Shown one piece after another: positions 44,301-52,466 of a DNA stretch of 64,000 nt. Below the pieces are notes generated by a model. The model saw only the letters and a program-made list of their open reading frames with translations. It had not been told where the DNA came from and made no database searches. Within the stretch, counting starts at the first letter, position 1; the number at the start of each line of letters is the position of its first letter. Source of the stretch: Acidaminococcus sp. (GTDB lineage Bacteria; Bacillota; Negativicutes; Acidaminococcales; Acidaminococcaceae); the NCBI GenBank assembly GCA_022482815.1, contig JAKVOM010000001.1, positions 1,880,946-1,944,945 of the forward strand, in the 5' to 3' direction. Position numbers and translations under genes: made by a program.

Positions 44301-45237
44301 CGTGGAGCGGTCCGATGTCTTCATCGTCTGTGACGCTTCCAATGCGCTTTTGTGGGGCAAAGCCAAGGACGGATTCATACTCACAAAAAGTGGATACGTC
44401 TACAATTCTCAAGGAATGACGGCCTCCTTGAATGATTTTTCCAAGATTTATCTGAGCGACCAGCATGTCCTTTACAGCAATACGGGTTTTGTCTTCTGCA
44501 CTTTCAAGAGCGGCGACTGCGGCAGCCTGGATGAAATGTTCGCGTCGTGGCTGTCAGAGACAACGATTCTTTCGGACGAAGAATACAATATTGCCTGTGC
44601 TTACGGTATTTTTAAAGATGATGAGGAGACTTCCGGCGAAGCACGTCCTGAAGCTCAGAAAGCGGTGGACGGTGAAACGCGAACAACCGAACCCGCTGCT
44701 TCAGGCACACAGACTGCCGGAGGCTTCTGTCCCCAGTGCGGGGCGCCTGTGATTCCCGGCGACCGTTTCTGCTGTAACTGCGGGGCTCCTCTGGCAGCTC
44801 AGGAAAATCCAGTAGCAGGCGGGAGCGCGGGGCCCAGTGAGGAAAGTCTCCGCGCCTTTGTAGAACAGCTGTCTCAGCAGGTTGGCAGTGATCCTACTTA
44901 CGTCCACTGTGCTCCCCATATTCCGGAGGAAAAACTGCAGAATGTACTGACGAGCTACGCTCAGAACATGTCCCTTGCTCCGGAAGACATTCTTGTCCTC
45001 TGTGACAGTACGATCAGGGGAAGCGCTCGCGATGGATTTATTCTGACTAAGGACTATTTGATATCCTCAGAGAAGGGGCCTTTTGCCCTGAAAGATATTG
45101 AGTGGCTGGAAACTCCCGAGAGCCTATTTCATGCACATATGTATGTACATCCCGGGAAGAGAGAGTTTCTGTCCATCCCTCCGGACAAAGAATTGAGAGC
45201 TTTTTGTGAGGGTATGAACAAACTTTTGAAAAAATAA
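41398..45237 (+). CDS. large double zinc-ribbon, Sel1-repeat protein of unknown function
   Basis: 1279 residues. Residues 3-22 are a CxxC...CxxC zinc ribbon, followed by a low-complexity linker to about 95. A helical region of about 100-500 contains the glycine-rich hydrophobic GGGFGITGAIKGA at about 224-236. Residues ~500-920 are Sel1/TPR-like repeats (AYLAGANMGDPECMYRLGLLL, YKRAAELGVEGAAEAM and others). Residues 935-1060 form a domain with VCDASNALLWGKAKDGFILT; a second zinc ribbon is at ~1111-1131 (CPQCG...CCNCG); residues 1150-1279 repeat the same domain (LCDSTIRGSARDGFILT). The ATG at 41398 follows ggggagagg. No signal peptide. Probably a cytoplasmic scaffold; function unknown. Confidence 0.88.
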   Translation: MFCMKCGTKLPDDAKFCYKCGAKVPEGLSGGAETPPEPTVGKETSAAADTPAKNGAPKPITEEAAVPDEGPSEVSGESEANLPDIPGEHALISSKYHIDFPRPLALRRELWAPFNREGYRQQWFVAQHIRKNINVEDYQDPNELLKALAVIIFGGCRSSIEEAVEVLIDHGVDFVSSNDLMDKLFDHFNQTDLARGLAQDAEAIDKYLQQLGVEKEMNKANWQGGGFGITGAIKGAVEASMLNMAQDGLSSLGRAITGNTYEGRAKKFIRQRLDHRDYATMGGNIANNIISVWLVNEIVDVLVQNHKLPPFSFHTREVKSRMDNINAMLEKGRYTKDMAMQALCDCLASTGSSFSVYLAMAKLEPEAIPDILKVADSEGDALALADILWDKMHQSGSIAFPKWVESMGIEEGYNITSAAEMSVVRYLFEQFPEQYRDRVFFINGDNLTVPFYPDLEEANYYGFGDNVKFAYDGTEPLDFSAHAISFFNIHFEPPYAAVEAARVEKLREEARLAQEQGNFEEAEDAYLAGANMGDPECMYRLGLLLQGDDESEDADTWLQTAADLGHPEASWEYFQQSVREDETPDYDYLFKAAKAGHGMANFKAGEIYENGTDLEDGKDFDKAVTYYKRAAELGVEGAAEAMQRAKKALYTPEFQEALFKNYRKYQGSDEEKALDYLRRSAALGYEEARSELSAWDLKKAAEARQDGSETDWESVCALYEEAAKYNSPQGCYEFALLKEKGLGKPIDQEGAAALILQSAQYGYGPACVRMGQKEAGSGHAEEAFQWYQKGAAADDLEAYIQLGFCYQTGSGCDLNLKKALTCFRKAYAGGVNEAEASMVRADLEWGDECQAVSRFSEALACYEEAASCKNVDGMLKAAKLRGNAELQDCYDYIRAMSWYDNAAVLRPETKETKEARICLKASGSFEESMAYFARRYGSSLQGSHYHLGQEITEGILNNAMDAYGSRMGVERSDVFIVCDASNALLWGKAKDGFILTKSGYVYNSQGMTASLNDFSKIYLSDQHVLYSNTGFVFCTFKSGDCGSLDEMFASWLSETTILSDEEYNIACAYGIFKDDEETSGEARPEAQKAVDGETRTTEPAASGTQTAGGFCPQCGAPVIPGDRFCCNCGAPLAAQENPVAGGSAGPSEESLRAFVEQLSQQVGSDPTYVHCAPHIPEEKLQNVLTSYAQNMSLAPEDILVLCDSTIRGSARDGFILTKDYLISSEKGPFALKDIEWLETPESLFHAHMYVHPGKREFLSIPPDKELRAFCEGMNKLLKK

Positions 45238-45664
45238 AAAGGTGCTTTTGGCTTGCAGCTGTGTGAAAGCTTTTGATTCAAATAAAATATGATATAAAAG
45301 CTGAAATTTAGCAGTTACCCTGAATTTCAGCTTTTATTTTTTATAAGTTTGTAGAAAAATAACAAGGGGAATGTGAAATAACGCATGTGCTATTTCACAT
45401 TCCCTTTTTCTGCTTTTGTACCTGTTATTCAGCGTATTCAGTCGATTTTTCCATGTACCTTTTATGGCATAATTTTGCATAGGATTGTGTCTGGGACTAC
45501 CCGGGACAATAAACGAAGTAAACAGGGAGAGATTTTGCTCTGAAAGCAGAAAAACGGCTGGAATTGGAAGATCATACGGCATCGGGCTGGAAATCAATTG
45601 ATTTATATTATAGAATAATAAGACAAAGTATTATTTTAACTAACAGAAACAGGGAAGTGTATTC
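45238..45664. other. double terminator and shared upstream motif
   Basis: 45297-45343 is a hairpin AAAAGCTGAAATT/AATTTCAGCTTTT with T tract, and 45366-45409 a second hairpin GGGAATGTGAAATA/TATTTCACATTCCC with T tract. 45431-45485 carries the motif shared with 41114-41175. The rest is AT-rich with no gene; agggaag at about 45651 serves the next gene. Confidence 0.65.
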
Positions 45665-46543
45665 ATGTCTAAATTTTGTACGCACTGCGGAGCGCCGCTG
45701 AAGGAAGGCGCGAAATTCTGTTCTCACTGCGGTGCCGGTGTGCAAGATGTGAAGAATGGGGAAAATTCCTCTGCTAGGACTCAAAATCAGGTACCGCCGC
45801 TGCAGGGCACGAAACCGGTTTCTTCCGGAGGTTCAAACGGGAGTATGGCCCTTAAGATTGGTGCTGCCTTTGTGGTTGCCGTGGCTATCGGCTTTGGTAC
45901 GATTCAATTTATGGATTCCAGAAATAAGCCTGCAGAAACGCCCGCTCCTGCTGTACAGACAGAACAAGCTGCCGAGACGCCAAAAGAAGCACCTGAAACT
46001 GAACCTGCAAAACCGGTTCCTCAGGGCCCGATGGAAATTTCCAGGCAGATTGCCAGGGAATACGGCGTCAAGGGCACGGTTGAAGCTACGACGTACGGAC
46101 ACAACGATAATGGGTTCCTTATCGTCGAGGGCGGAAAGGGCAGAAGGATTACCCTTATTGATACGAAAAATCACAGAGTGGCTTATGTTGGTTTTCGCCA
46201 TCAGGATGAGTTAAGGGATTTTTACAGTATGTTTCAATCAGGTGTCAATGAGCCAAATGGCATGATTACTGTAGACTTCACCATCGATCATGATACCCAT
46301 GACAAGGATGAGAAAAACGGCGATTGGATTGGGGATACCCATAGAATCTCTGTATTTTGTGATTACAAATACCAAGATGGGGTAGTGGAGCCAGGTATGC
46401 TGTATTCGGGCGTCGGATTTCGTCCCGGCCACTATCATGGCTACTTGTATGAACAGAAGAACGTAGATATGTGTAACCTGCTTCTTGAAGATTTGCCTGC
46501 ATTATTTGTTGATGCGGATAAACACAAGGTATCGTTCTACTAA
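45665..46543 (+). CDS. zinc-ribbon, single-pass membrane protein
   Basis: 292 residues. Residues 1-24 are a zinc ribbon (FCTHCGAPL...FCSHCG). A polar linker leads to one transmembrane helix at about 60-82 (ALKIGAAFVVAVAIGFGTI), then a proline-rich stretch, then a globular C-terminal domain of about 170 residues with mostly beta character (GFLIVEGGKGRRITLIDTKNHRVAYVGF). With no signal peptide, the ribbon should be cytoplasmic and the C-domain outside. I do not recognise the C-domain. 36 bases separate it from the next zinc-ribbon gene, so the two form an operon. Confidence 0.85.
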   Translation: MSKFCTHCGAPLKEGAKFCSHCGAGVQDVKNGENSSARTQNQVPPLQGTKPVSSGGSNGSMALKIGAAFVVAVAIGFGTIQFMDSRNKPAETPAPAVQTEQAAETPKEAPETEPAKPVPQGPMEISRQIAREYGVKGTVEATTYGHNDNGFLIVEGGKGRRITLIDTKNHRVAYVGFRHQDELRDFYSMFQSGVNEPNGMITVDFTIDHDTHDKDEKNGDWIGDTHRISVFCDYKYQDGVVEPGMLYSGVGFRPGHYHGYLYEQKNVDMCNLLLEDLPALFVDADKHKVSFY

Positions 46544-46579
46544 CATAATGAATAATCCATCCGGAAAGGAGAAACATAG

Positions 46580-47317
46580 ATGAGTAAAAAATGTATCAAG
46601 TGCGGAGCCATGATTGCCGACGATGCAGAGTTCTGCCCTGAATGCGGAACCAAACAGGCCAAAGAAGCGGCTGAGGGGAAACCTGCTGAGAGACATTGCC
46701 CTTACTGCGGGGCTAAACTCAGTGCGGACGCCGCTTTTTGCGGAGAATGCGGAAAACCTGTAGGAGCAGGAAATCAGGCTGTCGGAAACGGCCAAACTGC
46801 ACAGGGTGCTTCTCCAGCCGGCCAGCAGGGAACGTCTGCAGGGAATCGTTCGTATCAGGCTGCTCCACAGACGGAACAAAGTTCACCTATGCCTATCAAA
46901 AAGTTAATGATTGCCTTGATTGCCGTTGCGGTTGCAGTCGTTGGTTATTTCGTCTACTCTATGGCTGGTCCACCCTCTATCAGCGTAAAGGCCAAGGATA
47001 TGGTGAACGACTATGTTCGCGACCAGGCAGGGGCTGAGAAAAAGTATAAGGGTAAAAGAATAGAAATTACCGGAACTGTGATTCATAAATCTCAGTTTAC
47101 GAATACCCAGAACTACAATGTCACAATCGCATACCGAGGAGTGGGCGGCAAAGATTATAGCATAGTCCTCGATGTCGACAACAAAAATGTGGCAAAAGTC
47201 AATGCCGTGAAAGTGGGTGATTTCGTAAGTGCTCAGGGTACCTGCGTGGGCATTGTAGCCCAGGAAGAACCCACGGATATTTCTGTGCAGATCAAGGCCG
47301 ATAAACTTAATGAGTAG
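46580..47317 (+). CDS. double zinc-ribbon membrane protein with OB-fold-like C-domain
   Basis: 245 residues. Two zinc ribbons (CIKCG...CPECG at 4-24; CPYCG...CGECG at ~38-57), a Gln/Ser/Gly-rich linker, and one transmembrane helix at about 109-130 (LMIALIAVAVAVVGYFVYSM). The C-terminal ~110 residues (DMVNDYVRDQAGAEKKYKGKRIEITGTVIHK...IVLDV...VGDFVSAQGTCVGI) resemble the tRNA_anti-like OB-fold domain of exported proteins. aaaggag precedes the ATG. Second gene of the zinc-ribbon operon, ended by the hairpin at 47361. Confidence 0.86.
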   Translation: MSKKCIKCGAMIADDAEFCPECGTKQAKEAAEGKPAERHCPYCGAKLSADAAFCGECGKPVGAGNQAVGNGQTAQGASPAGQQGTSAGNRSYQAAPQTEQSSPMPIKKLMIALIAVAVAVVGYFVYSMAGPPSISVKAKDMVNDYVRDQAGAEKKYKGKRIEITGTVIHKSQFTNTQNYNVTIAYRGVGGKDYSIVLDVDNKNVAKVNAVKVGDFVSAQGTCVGIVAQEEPTDISVQIKADKLNE

Positions 47318-47360
47318 ACAAGACAGGACGCGGTATATCCTGCAGACGAATTCGTAGTTA

Positions 47361-47403
47361 AAGAAGACCCAAAGTGATGAAAATCGCTTTGGGTCTTCTT
47401 TTG
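47361..47403 (+). terminator. terminator of the zinc-ribbon operon
   Basis: An 18-bp stem AAGAAGACCCAAAGTGAT / ATCGCTTTGGGTCTTCTT (one wobble) with a short A-rich loop and T's after. 47404-47696 is AT-rich and carries no recognisable gene; the next ribosome-binding site ggggtggg ends at about 47691. Confidence 0.88.
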
Positions 47404-47696
47404 CAATTGGTCCCGATGGGCCTAATTTCGCGTACGGATATATACAGCGGGAAAAAGAATTCGAAGAAATACATTCATGAGGAAAATCGACAGACTATTC
47501 CGCATAATAAGGCGACTTTGCACGTGAAAAAATGTGCAATAATAAAAATAATAATAATTTATACGTCGAAACTTTTTAAAACAAAATTTTAACCTAGGTG
47601 GAATGCAGCTAAACATTTGCCGCCATTTTAAAATTCAAGCGTGCTGATAGGGCGTAAAAGTAAAATAAACGGAAAACTTCGAACGGGGTGGGAAAG

Positions 47697-50294
47697 ATGA
47701 AAGAATACCATATTGCTGAAAGAACAATTGCTGTTCCTGATGAGTTTTTGGAATATGTTGCGTATAAAAGAAAGTGTTTAGCGTACGCATTTGACGGCCA
47801 GCTCGATATGTTTTGGACAGTTCGTTCTATTGAAACCTTAGATAATATTATTATGGGGTTTCGCCCGTACAATAGTGACATAAAAAATACATTCTTTTAC
47901 AATACTATTCAACGAGTAATTTTTTATACTGTACAAAAGTGTATTGAAAAAAAGATATATGATTATGATAAATCAGCTCTTTATAACAAACTGTTAGAAG
48001 CACATATTTTTGACCAAATTGATGAAGATTGTGAAGAGTTATTTAATATTTATGACAAAATTGAGGCTTCGATAGATGAAAATGAGCGGGCCCGAGAGAT
48101 GCGTAAGGAAACAAGAAGCCGGGTCTCAGGCGGTGGATTTGGCTTAACAGGTGCCATTAAGGGCATGCTTTTGGCTGAAGGAATGAATTTAGCCACAGGT
48201 TTAGCCCATGATTTCATCAACTTTGTCGGGAACGCCAGTGATGAATACAAGGGAGAACAACTCAAGAAAGCTATTGTCGATTCCGGGATACCGCTGCTTA
48301 TCCTTCAGAATGCGTTATATAATACCGTATTTCGTATTATGTATTATTTTTCAAGCGAACTTTTTCATTTTCCGACTTTTATCAATCCTGTTAATTACGA
48401 TAAGTCTGAAGGGCGCCTGAATAATATTGAAGAAAATCTTCTCCCTGACAATGTGGCGAGAGAATCAATCCTTGATTTAATTCAAGCTGATCCTGAATAT
48501 ATAAAGCCCTATAAACTGAAAAGATACTTTGCCAAGGAAGAGCAAAAAGAAATAGACAGGCTCGCCGATGATATGGATGTCTTTCATAATCAAGCCCTCT
48601 ATGATGGCTACGCATCTTATTTCTCATTTGACACGATGCCTGAAGAGGTCATGAAAAATATAACCATCGACCGGTTAAGAGCTGTACATGACGGTGACTA
48701 TAATACCTGTTTATCGCTGGGGATGCTGACCATTGATAAAAAGAAACAAATGGATATAGGTTCCCTGATGAACAACTTTGGTTACTATCTGCTGGAAAGT
48801 ATTCGAAAACGAGATAAAACAGGCAAGATAGCTTATAAAATTATGTATTGGCTCAAATCCGTGGAACAAAACAGTGGAAGCACCAGTAATATTATTATTA
48901 AGGACATCAAAGAATTAAAGCAGGAAGCCTTGGACAAGGGATGCATTTTTGCACAGGCAGAGTCAGTTATCACTTTATACAATGAGGGAAAAGAAGATAA
49001 AGCAAAAGAGACAGTGGAGAAACTGGCTGAAAAGTATCTTGAGGATAAAGAGACGACTCTTTTTATAGCTGATTTTTATTTGAATGGCTCACACAATATC
49101 CATCATGATTATAAAAAGTTCGAGCAAATTCTCCTCAACAACGAAAGTATTCCTGAGGTGCAATCGTTTATCAATCAAATAAAGGCGAAAAATTTATGGG
49201 GAGATCCGGATACACAAAGTAAATTGGCCTACGAATTAGCTCGGCTTTATCTTATTGGACATCAGGGTGATTTCAGAGTTAAGAGAAATATTTCCACAGG
49301 CCTTTTCTACTTTAAGAAAGCTATTCATACAGGTTTTACGCTAACGATTGAAGATTTAGGGTTAATTGAAAATGTTATAGTGGATGAGCCGCTTACAGCA
49401 AATGAGGTGGAATCATTCATTGCAATACTCCAATCTCTTAACAAGAAACAAGACTGGAGAATAGACCGCCTTCTCGCCATCCTTTATGAAAGAAAAAAAT
49501 CATATGCTAAAGCCGAAGAAATGATTTATTCTTTGCTTGGTACCCACTATGAAGATGCGATAGAATTATTGAAAAAATACTGTGTTGGTCAGGATGGAAA
49601 AGTTAGCCTGCACCTTACAGACCAAGCAAAGTGTCTAAAAATATATCAGGTGTTAGCGGCGTGTGGAAACAAAGATGCCCAGAATTTTAATCAAATTTAC
49701 TGCATACGCATGAATTTAGATTGGAATAAAGCGGAGGCACTTCCCTTACTACGGCAAAGGGCAACATATGATTCTCGAGCCCAATTTGTCTTACGAGGGG
49801 AGGAAATTCTTTCCTGGGAAGGCCAGTATGATGACAGATTAGCTAAGGAAATGGAGTCATATCTGGGTGAGTGCCCGGAAATTGCATATTACCTGGCTTC
49901 TTATTTTTGGAAACATCAAAATGAAAACCCACAATTTCCGGAATTTGCTTTGAGTTACATTGGCAAATTGGGGCAAGGCCTTGAAAATAACCCGAGCCCG
50001 TATCTTCCCAACAGCTATTTCGCGAGATGTTGGTATTATGTAGGAAAGTATACTCTCGATCATAACGATAGTCTCGATAAGCTGAAGGAAGGCTTACAGG
50101 ATATGCAGACAGCGGCTCGTGGTGGGATAAAGGAAGCTCAGAAATTTCTCAATCAATACGGCAAAGAACTTGATAGGCGCATAGCTGCCGCAGAGGCAAG
50201 AAGAAAACAGGACGAACAGGATAGTAGTCTGGGACCCACTTTGGCTGCTATTGTTTTGCTTTTGATTATTTTTTATTTTATTATTGGCGGATGA
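47697..50294 (+). CDS. large GGGFG/TPR-like protein with C-terminal membrane helix
   Basis: 865 residues. An N-terminal helical region precedes the segment SGGGFGLTGAIKGMLLAEGMNLATGLAHDF... (about residues 145-170), which matches the GGGFGITGAIKGA segment of the 1279-residue protein. Residues ~400-800 are helical-repeat (Sel1/TPR-like) sequence, and a single C-terminal hydrophobic helix (LAAIVLLLIIFYFIIGG) would anchor it as a tail-anchored protein. It has no zinc ribbon. Much more AT-rich than its island neighbours, hinting at separate acquisition. The ATG at 47697 with ggggtggg upstream is chosen. Function unknown. Confidence 0.86.
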   Translation: MKEYHIAERTIAVPDEFLEYVAYKRKCLAYAFDGQLDMFWTVRSIETLDNIIMGFRPYNSDIKNTFFYNTIQRVIFYTVQKCIEKKIYDYDKSALYNKLLEAHIFDQIDEDCEELFNIYDKIEASIDENERAREMRKETRSRVSGGGFGLTGAIKGMLLAEGMNLATGLAHDFINFVGNASDEYKGEQLKKAIVDSGIPLLILQNALYNTVFRIMYYFSSELFHFPTFINPVNYDKSEGRLNNIEENLLPDNVARESILDLIQADPEYIKPYKLKRYFAKEEQKEIDRLADDMDVFHNQALYDGYASYFSFDTMPEEVMKNITIDRLRAVHDGDYNTCLSLGMLTIDKKKQMDIGSLMNNFGYYLLESIRKRDKTGKIAYKIMYWLKSVEQNSGSTSNIIIKDIKELKQEALDKGCIFAQAESVITLYNEGKEDKAKETVEKLAEKYLEDKETTLFIADFYLNGSHNIHHDYKKFEQILLNNESIPEVQSFINQIKAKNLWGDPDTQSKLAYELARLYLIGHQGDFRVKRNISTGLFYFKKAIHTGFTLTIEDLGLIENVIVDEPLTANEVESFIAILQSLNKKQDWRIDRLLAILYERKKSYAKAEEMIYSLLGTHYEDAIELLKKYCVGQDGKVSLHLTDQAKCLKIYQVLAACGNKDAQNFNQIYCIRMNLDWNKAEALPLLRQRATYDSRAQFVLRGEEILSWEGQYDDRLAKEMESYLGECPEIAYYLASYFWKHQNENPQFPEFALSYIGKLGQGLENNPSPYLPNSYFARCWYYVGKYTLDHNDSLDKLKEGLQDMQTAARGGIKEAQKFLNQYGKELDRRIAAAEARRKQDEQDSSLGPTLAAIVLLLIIFYFIIGG

Positions 50295-50384
50295 GATATA
50301 ATTGCCGGAGCTTTATGGCTGTTTGTCCTTTATAGTTTCGTTGTTGGGAGTTCGTACAAGATTTTACTAACTTTAAAGTCTGAA

Positions 50385-50430
50385 AGAAGATTCGAAGTAA
50401 TGCCCAAATACTTCGGGTCTTCTTTTTTAT
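50385..50430 (+). terminator. terminator after the 865-residue gene
   Basis: AGAAGATTCGAAGTA pairs with TACTTCGGGTCTTCT, followed by TTTTTT. The remaining 50431-50652 is AT-rich, with no gene beyond a 14-codon open frame at 50587 that I cannot support. Confidence 0.75.
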
Positions 50431-50652
50431 ATCACAATACAGCACCGGCAGAAAGTATTTCATTGCAGGCAGGAATCTCTAAATCGCGTAAAAGTAGAAT
50501 AATAATACTTATATTTAGCCGAATTGGTAAAAGATGAGTTGTGTCATAATAAAAATAGAACGGAAATGATAAAGGGATGGAAGCCTATGGGGGTATTTCA
50601 GCAGCCAATTAAGGTAAGCAGTTTTAGATGAAACAATAAAGGGGAGAGTGTA

Positions 50653-51048
50653 ATGATCAAAGAAATTGTTTCGGTTATATTTGTGTTAGGCGCCATTGAT
50701 TGGATCACTTCAAGTGAAGGCGAGTATGTATTTCATTCCGGGGATTCCAAGAAGCCTGAATTTGCCTGTGTGGATTTTGTACCTGTGAATAGTATTTCAA
50801 CTCCGAAACTGGGAAATGAACTTTATGTCTATATTACCAATCAAACAGGAAAAAAATTGAAATCGGCCGAGGTGGAATGCAAATTACTCAACCAGAATGG
50901 AGCTACGATAAAAACTGTAAAATCCACAATAGATGACGAACGAATTATGCCCGGCGAATCTTTCAGGGCGACCTTTAGTACAAGTCAGGATTTGACCCCG
51001 ATTAACTATGATTATATTAAAGTCACCAAGGTCAAATATACGTACTAA
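50653..51048 (+). CDS. small exported protein, FxLYD-like
   Basis: 131 residues with an N-terminal hydrophobic helix (IVSVIFVLGAIDWI) that could be a signal or anchor. The rest has an immunoglobulin-like pattern (LGNELYVYITNQTGKKLKSAEVECKLLNQNGATIKTV...MPGESFRATF) resembling FxLYD domains. It aligns weakly along its length with the next gene product (YxFxxxxxKxPxF near the start, a late GESF/GESIGF). ggggagag precedes the ATG. Function unknown. Confidence 0.72.
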   Translation: MIKEIVSVIFVLGAIDWITSSEGEYVFHSGDSKKPEFACVDFVPVNSISTPKLGNELYVYITNQTGKKLKSAEVECKLLNQNGATIKTVKSTIDDERIMPGESFRATFSTSQDLTPINYDYIKVTKVKYTY

Positions 51049-51081
51049 AAAAATTTTATTTATTCTGGAGGCAGTGCTCAT

Positions 51082-51507
51082 ATGATCGCTCATATAAAAA
51101 AAGGCCGCATCATCTGGATTTTGCTTACTATATTGTTTTCCGTGCTATTGGTGTCCGGATGCGGAGATTCTAAGAAAGCTCAATTACCGAATCGGGGATA
51201 CTATCGCTTTAATGCAGCGAGTACAAAAAGTCCGGCTTTTACCATACAGGATTCAAGATTTACAGATCTCCTTAATGGGACAATCGATATAACGCTTAGA
51301 AATAATGTAGGCCCGTTAAAAGAAGTCAATCTCATCCTGGAAAGACAGGATGTCTGGGGACAGCACATCGACAATGTGGTTCTGACAAAGAAAGGAAAAT
51401 TTGCCAAAGGAGAATCCATCGGATTTGCCGACAATATATCCGCTCTTGATTTTGCCGTAGGCGGATTTAGAATTTGGGGAGTCGATTATAAATTTGACAG
51501 AGACTAG
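51082..51507 (+). CDS. small lipoprotein, paralogue-like of preceding gene
   Basis: 141 residues. A lipoprotein signal peptide with lipobox VSGC at about residue 30 (ILLTILFSVLLVSGCGD). The mature domain has the same beta-rich layout as the preceding protein (NRGYYRFNAASTKSPAFTIQD; DITLRNNVGPLKEVNLILERQ; KGESIGFADN). It lies 33 bases after the previous stop, with ggaggcag upstream, so the two are one operon. A hairpin terminator at 51548-51582 follows. Confidence 0.78.
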   Translation: MIAHIKKGRIIWILLTILFSVLLVSGCGDSKKAQLPNRGYYRFNAASTKSPAFTIQDSRFTDLLNGTIDITLRNNVGPLKEVNLILERQDVWGQHIDNVVLTKKGKFAKGESIGFADNISALDFAVGGFRIWGVDYKFDRD

Positions 51508-51547
51508 AACTTTTGCATTGAAATGATAGATGCAGTTTCTTGAATTT

Positions 51548-51582
51548 AAGCCCGGAACTGAACGTGTTTTGGGCTTTTTTTA
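51548..51582 (+). terminator. terminator after small lipoprotein gene
   Basis: AAGCCC (51548-51553) pairs with GGGCTT (51571-51576), followed by TTTTT; the loop is 17 bases. Confidence 0.6.
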
Positions 51583-51672
51583 TTCCAAGCCGTTAGACGA
51601 CTGTGGTGTTCAAAGTAAGAGCATTTAAGCCTAGAAATTTGATTTAGATGCTCATTTCAGAGGTGCTGAAAT

Positions 51673-52236
51673 ATGAAAAAATTGGCAACGCTTCTTTTGT
51701 GTATTTCTTTACTTTTTGTTGCGTCGATTACATATGCAAACGATATTACATTAAAAGATTGTAGAATTGGACCTATCGGATGTGGGGATGCTTTTGATAT
51801 GGGACAGATGAACGATTTGTTCGGAAATCTTATCAAACCTGCCGGAGCAGCTAATGAGTATGGAAGTCGCCTGATGTTTTTGCTCTTTCACAAAAGTTTC
51901 GTGGAAGTATGTGATAATCGATTGCATGAGATTTATGTGTACAGTGGCTATGCAAATAATGGTGTTGTTCTTAGTACTCCGCGTGGTATTGTTGTCGGTG
52001 ATAATTTGGATAAGGTGCTTCGTTTGTATGGACAGCCCACATTTGCATCACATTATAAAAAAGATAAAGATTATGATCACGCTCGCGACTCCTATGTTTA
52101 CACTTCCTCAGATTTTAGAAATAGGTTATCTTTTACAGTTAATTCTGATACAAATCAGGTTGAGTATATTTCCACTAAGCAGAAAATATCTGTAGTTGTT
52201 AAAGAGAACGGGAAGACACACAAAATTATATTCTAA
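51673..52236 (+). CDS. secreted protein of unknown function
   Basis: 187 residues with a clear Sec signal peptide ending ...ISLLFVASITYA-ND at about residue 22. The mature part has an internal Cys pair (CRIGPIGCGD) and a segment GIVVGDNLDKVLRLYGQPTF, similar in style to exported proteins in which a 'G.s..evl..yG.P' motif marks a SmpA/OmlA-like fold; that is a weak impression. AT-rich like its neighbours. Ribosome-binding site agaggtg before the ATG. Terminator at 52271. Confidence 0.78.
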   Translation: MKKLATLLLCISLLFVASITYANDITLKDCRIGPIGCGDAFDMGQMNDLFGNLIKPAGAANEYGSRLMFLLFHKSFVEVCDNRLHEIYVYSGYANNGVVLSTPRGIVVGDNLDKVLRLYGQPTFASHYKKDKDYDHARDSYVYTSSDFRNRLSFTVNSDTNQVEYISTKQKISVVVKENGKTHKIIF

Positions 52237-52270
52237 AGATGATTAGTGCAATTCTTCATGCCACATTTTT

Positions 52271-52318
52271 CTCTTGCTTCCATTTTGTTTTTCAGGTGTG
52301 GAGGCAAGAGATTTTTTT
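52271..52318 (+). terminator. terminator after secreted protein gene
   Basis: CTCTTGCTTCCA pairs with TGGAGGCAAGAG (one wobble), followed by ATTTTTTT. 52319-52430 is featureless. Confidence 0.8.
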
Positions 52319-52437
52319 AGCTTGTTTTATAATATGAATTTCATTTGCGTCAATGTACTTTTCAGGCGTTGGTACATTCCCAGTCTTGAGAGGCAAGCGC
52401 TCAACTTTATCTTACCTACTCAGAAAAAATTGCGTCG

Positions 52438-52466
52438 TTGACAGGGTCTTTCAGCGCTATTATAGT
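52438..52466 (+). promoter_or_regulatory. promoter of the flavin reductase gene
   Basis: TTGACA (52438-52443), 17-base spacer, TATAGT (52461-52466). The start codon is at 52590, so the leader would be about 115 bases. The downstream 'gtaaaaggagc' is the ribosome-binding site. Confidence 0.6.

Noticed and set aside
41398-50294. Reading the zinc-ribbon/Sel1 island as a phage-defence system
   Set aside because: No nuclease, NTPase, reverse transcriptase, protease or toxin signature was found in any of the four main proteins, so the claim would be unsupported.
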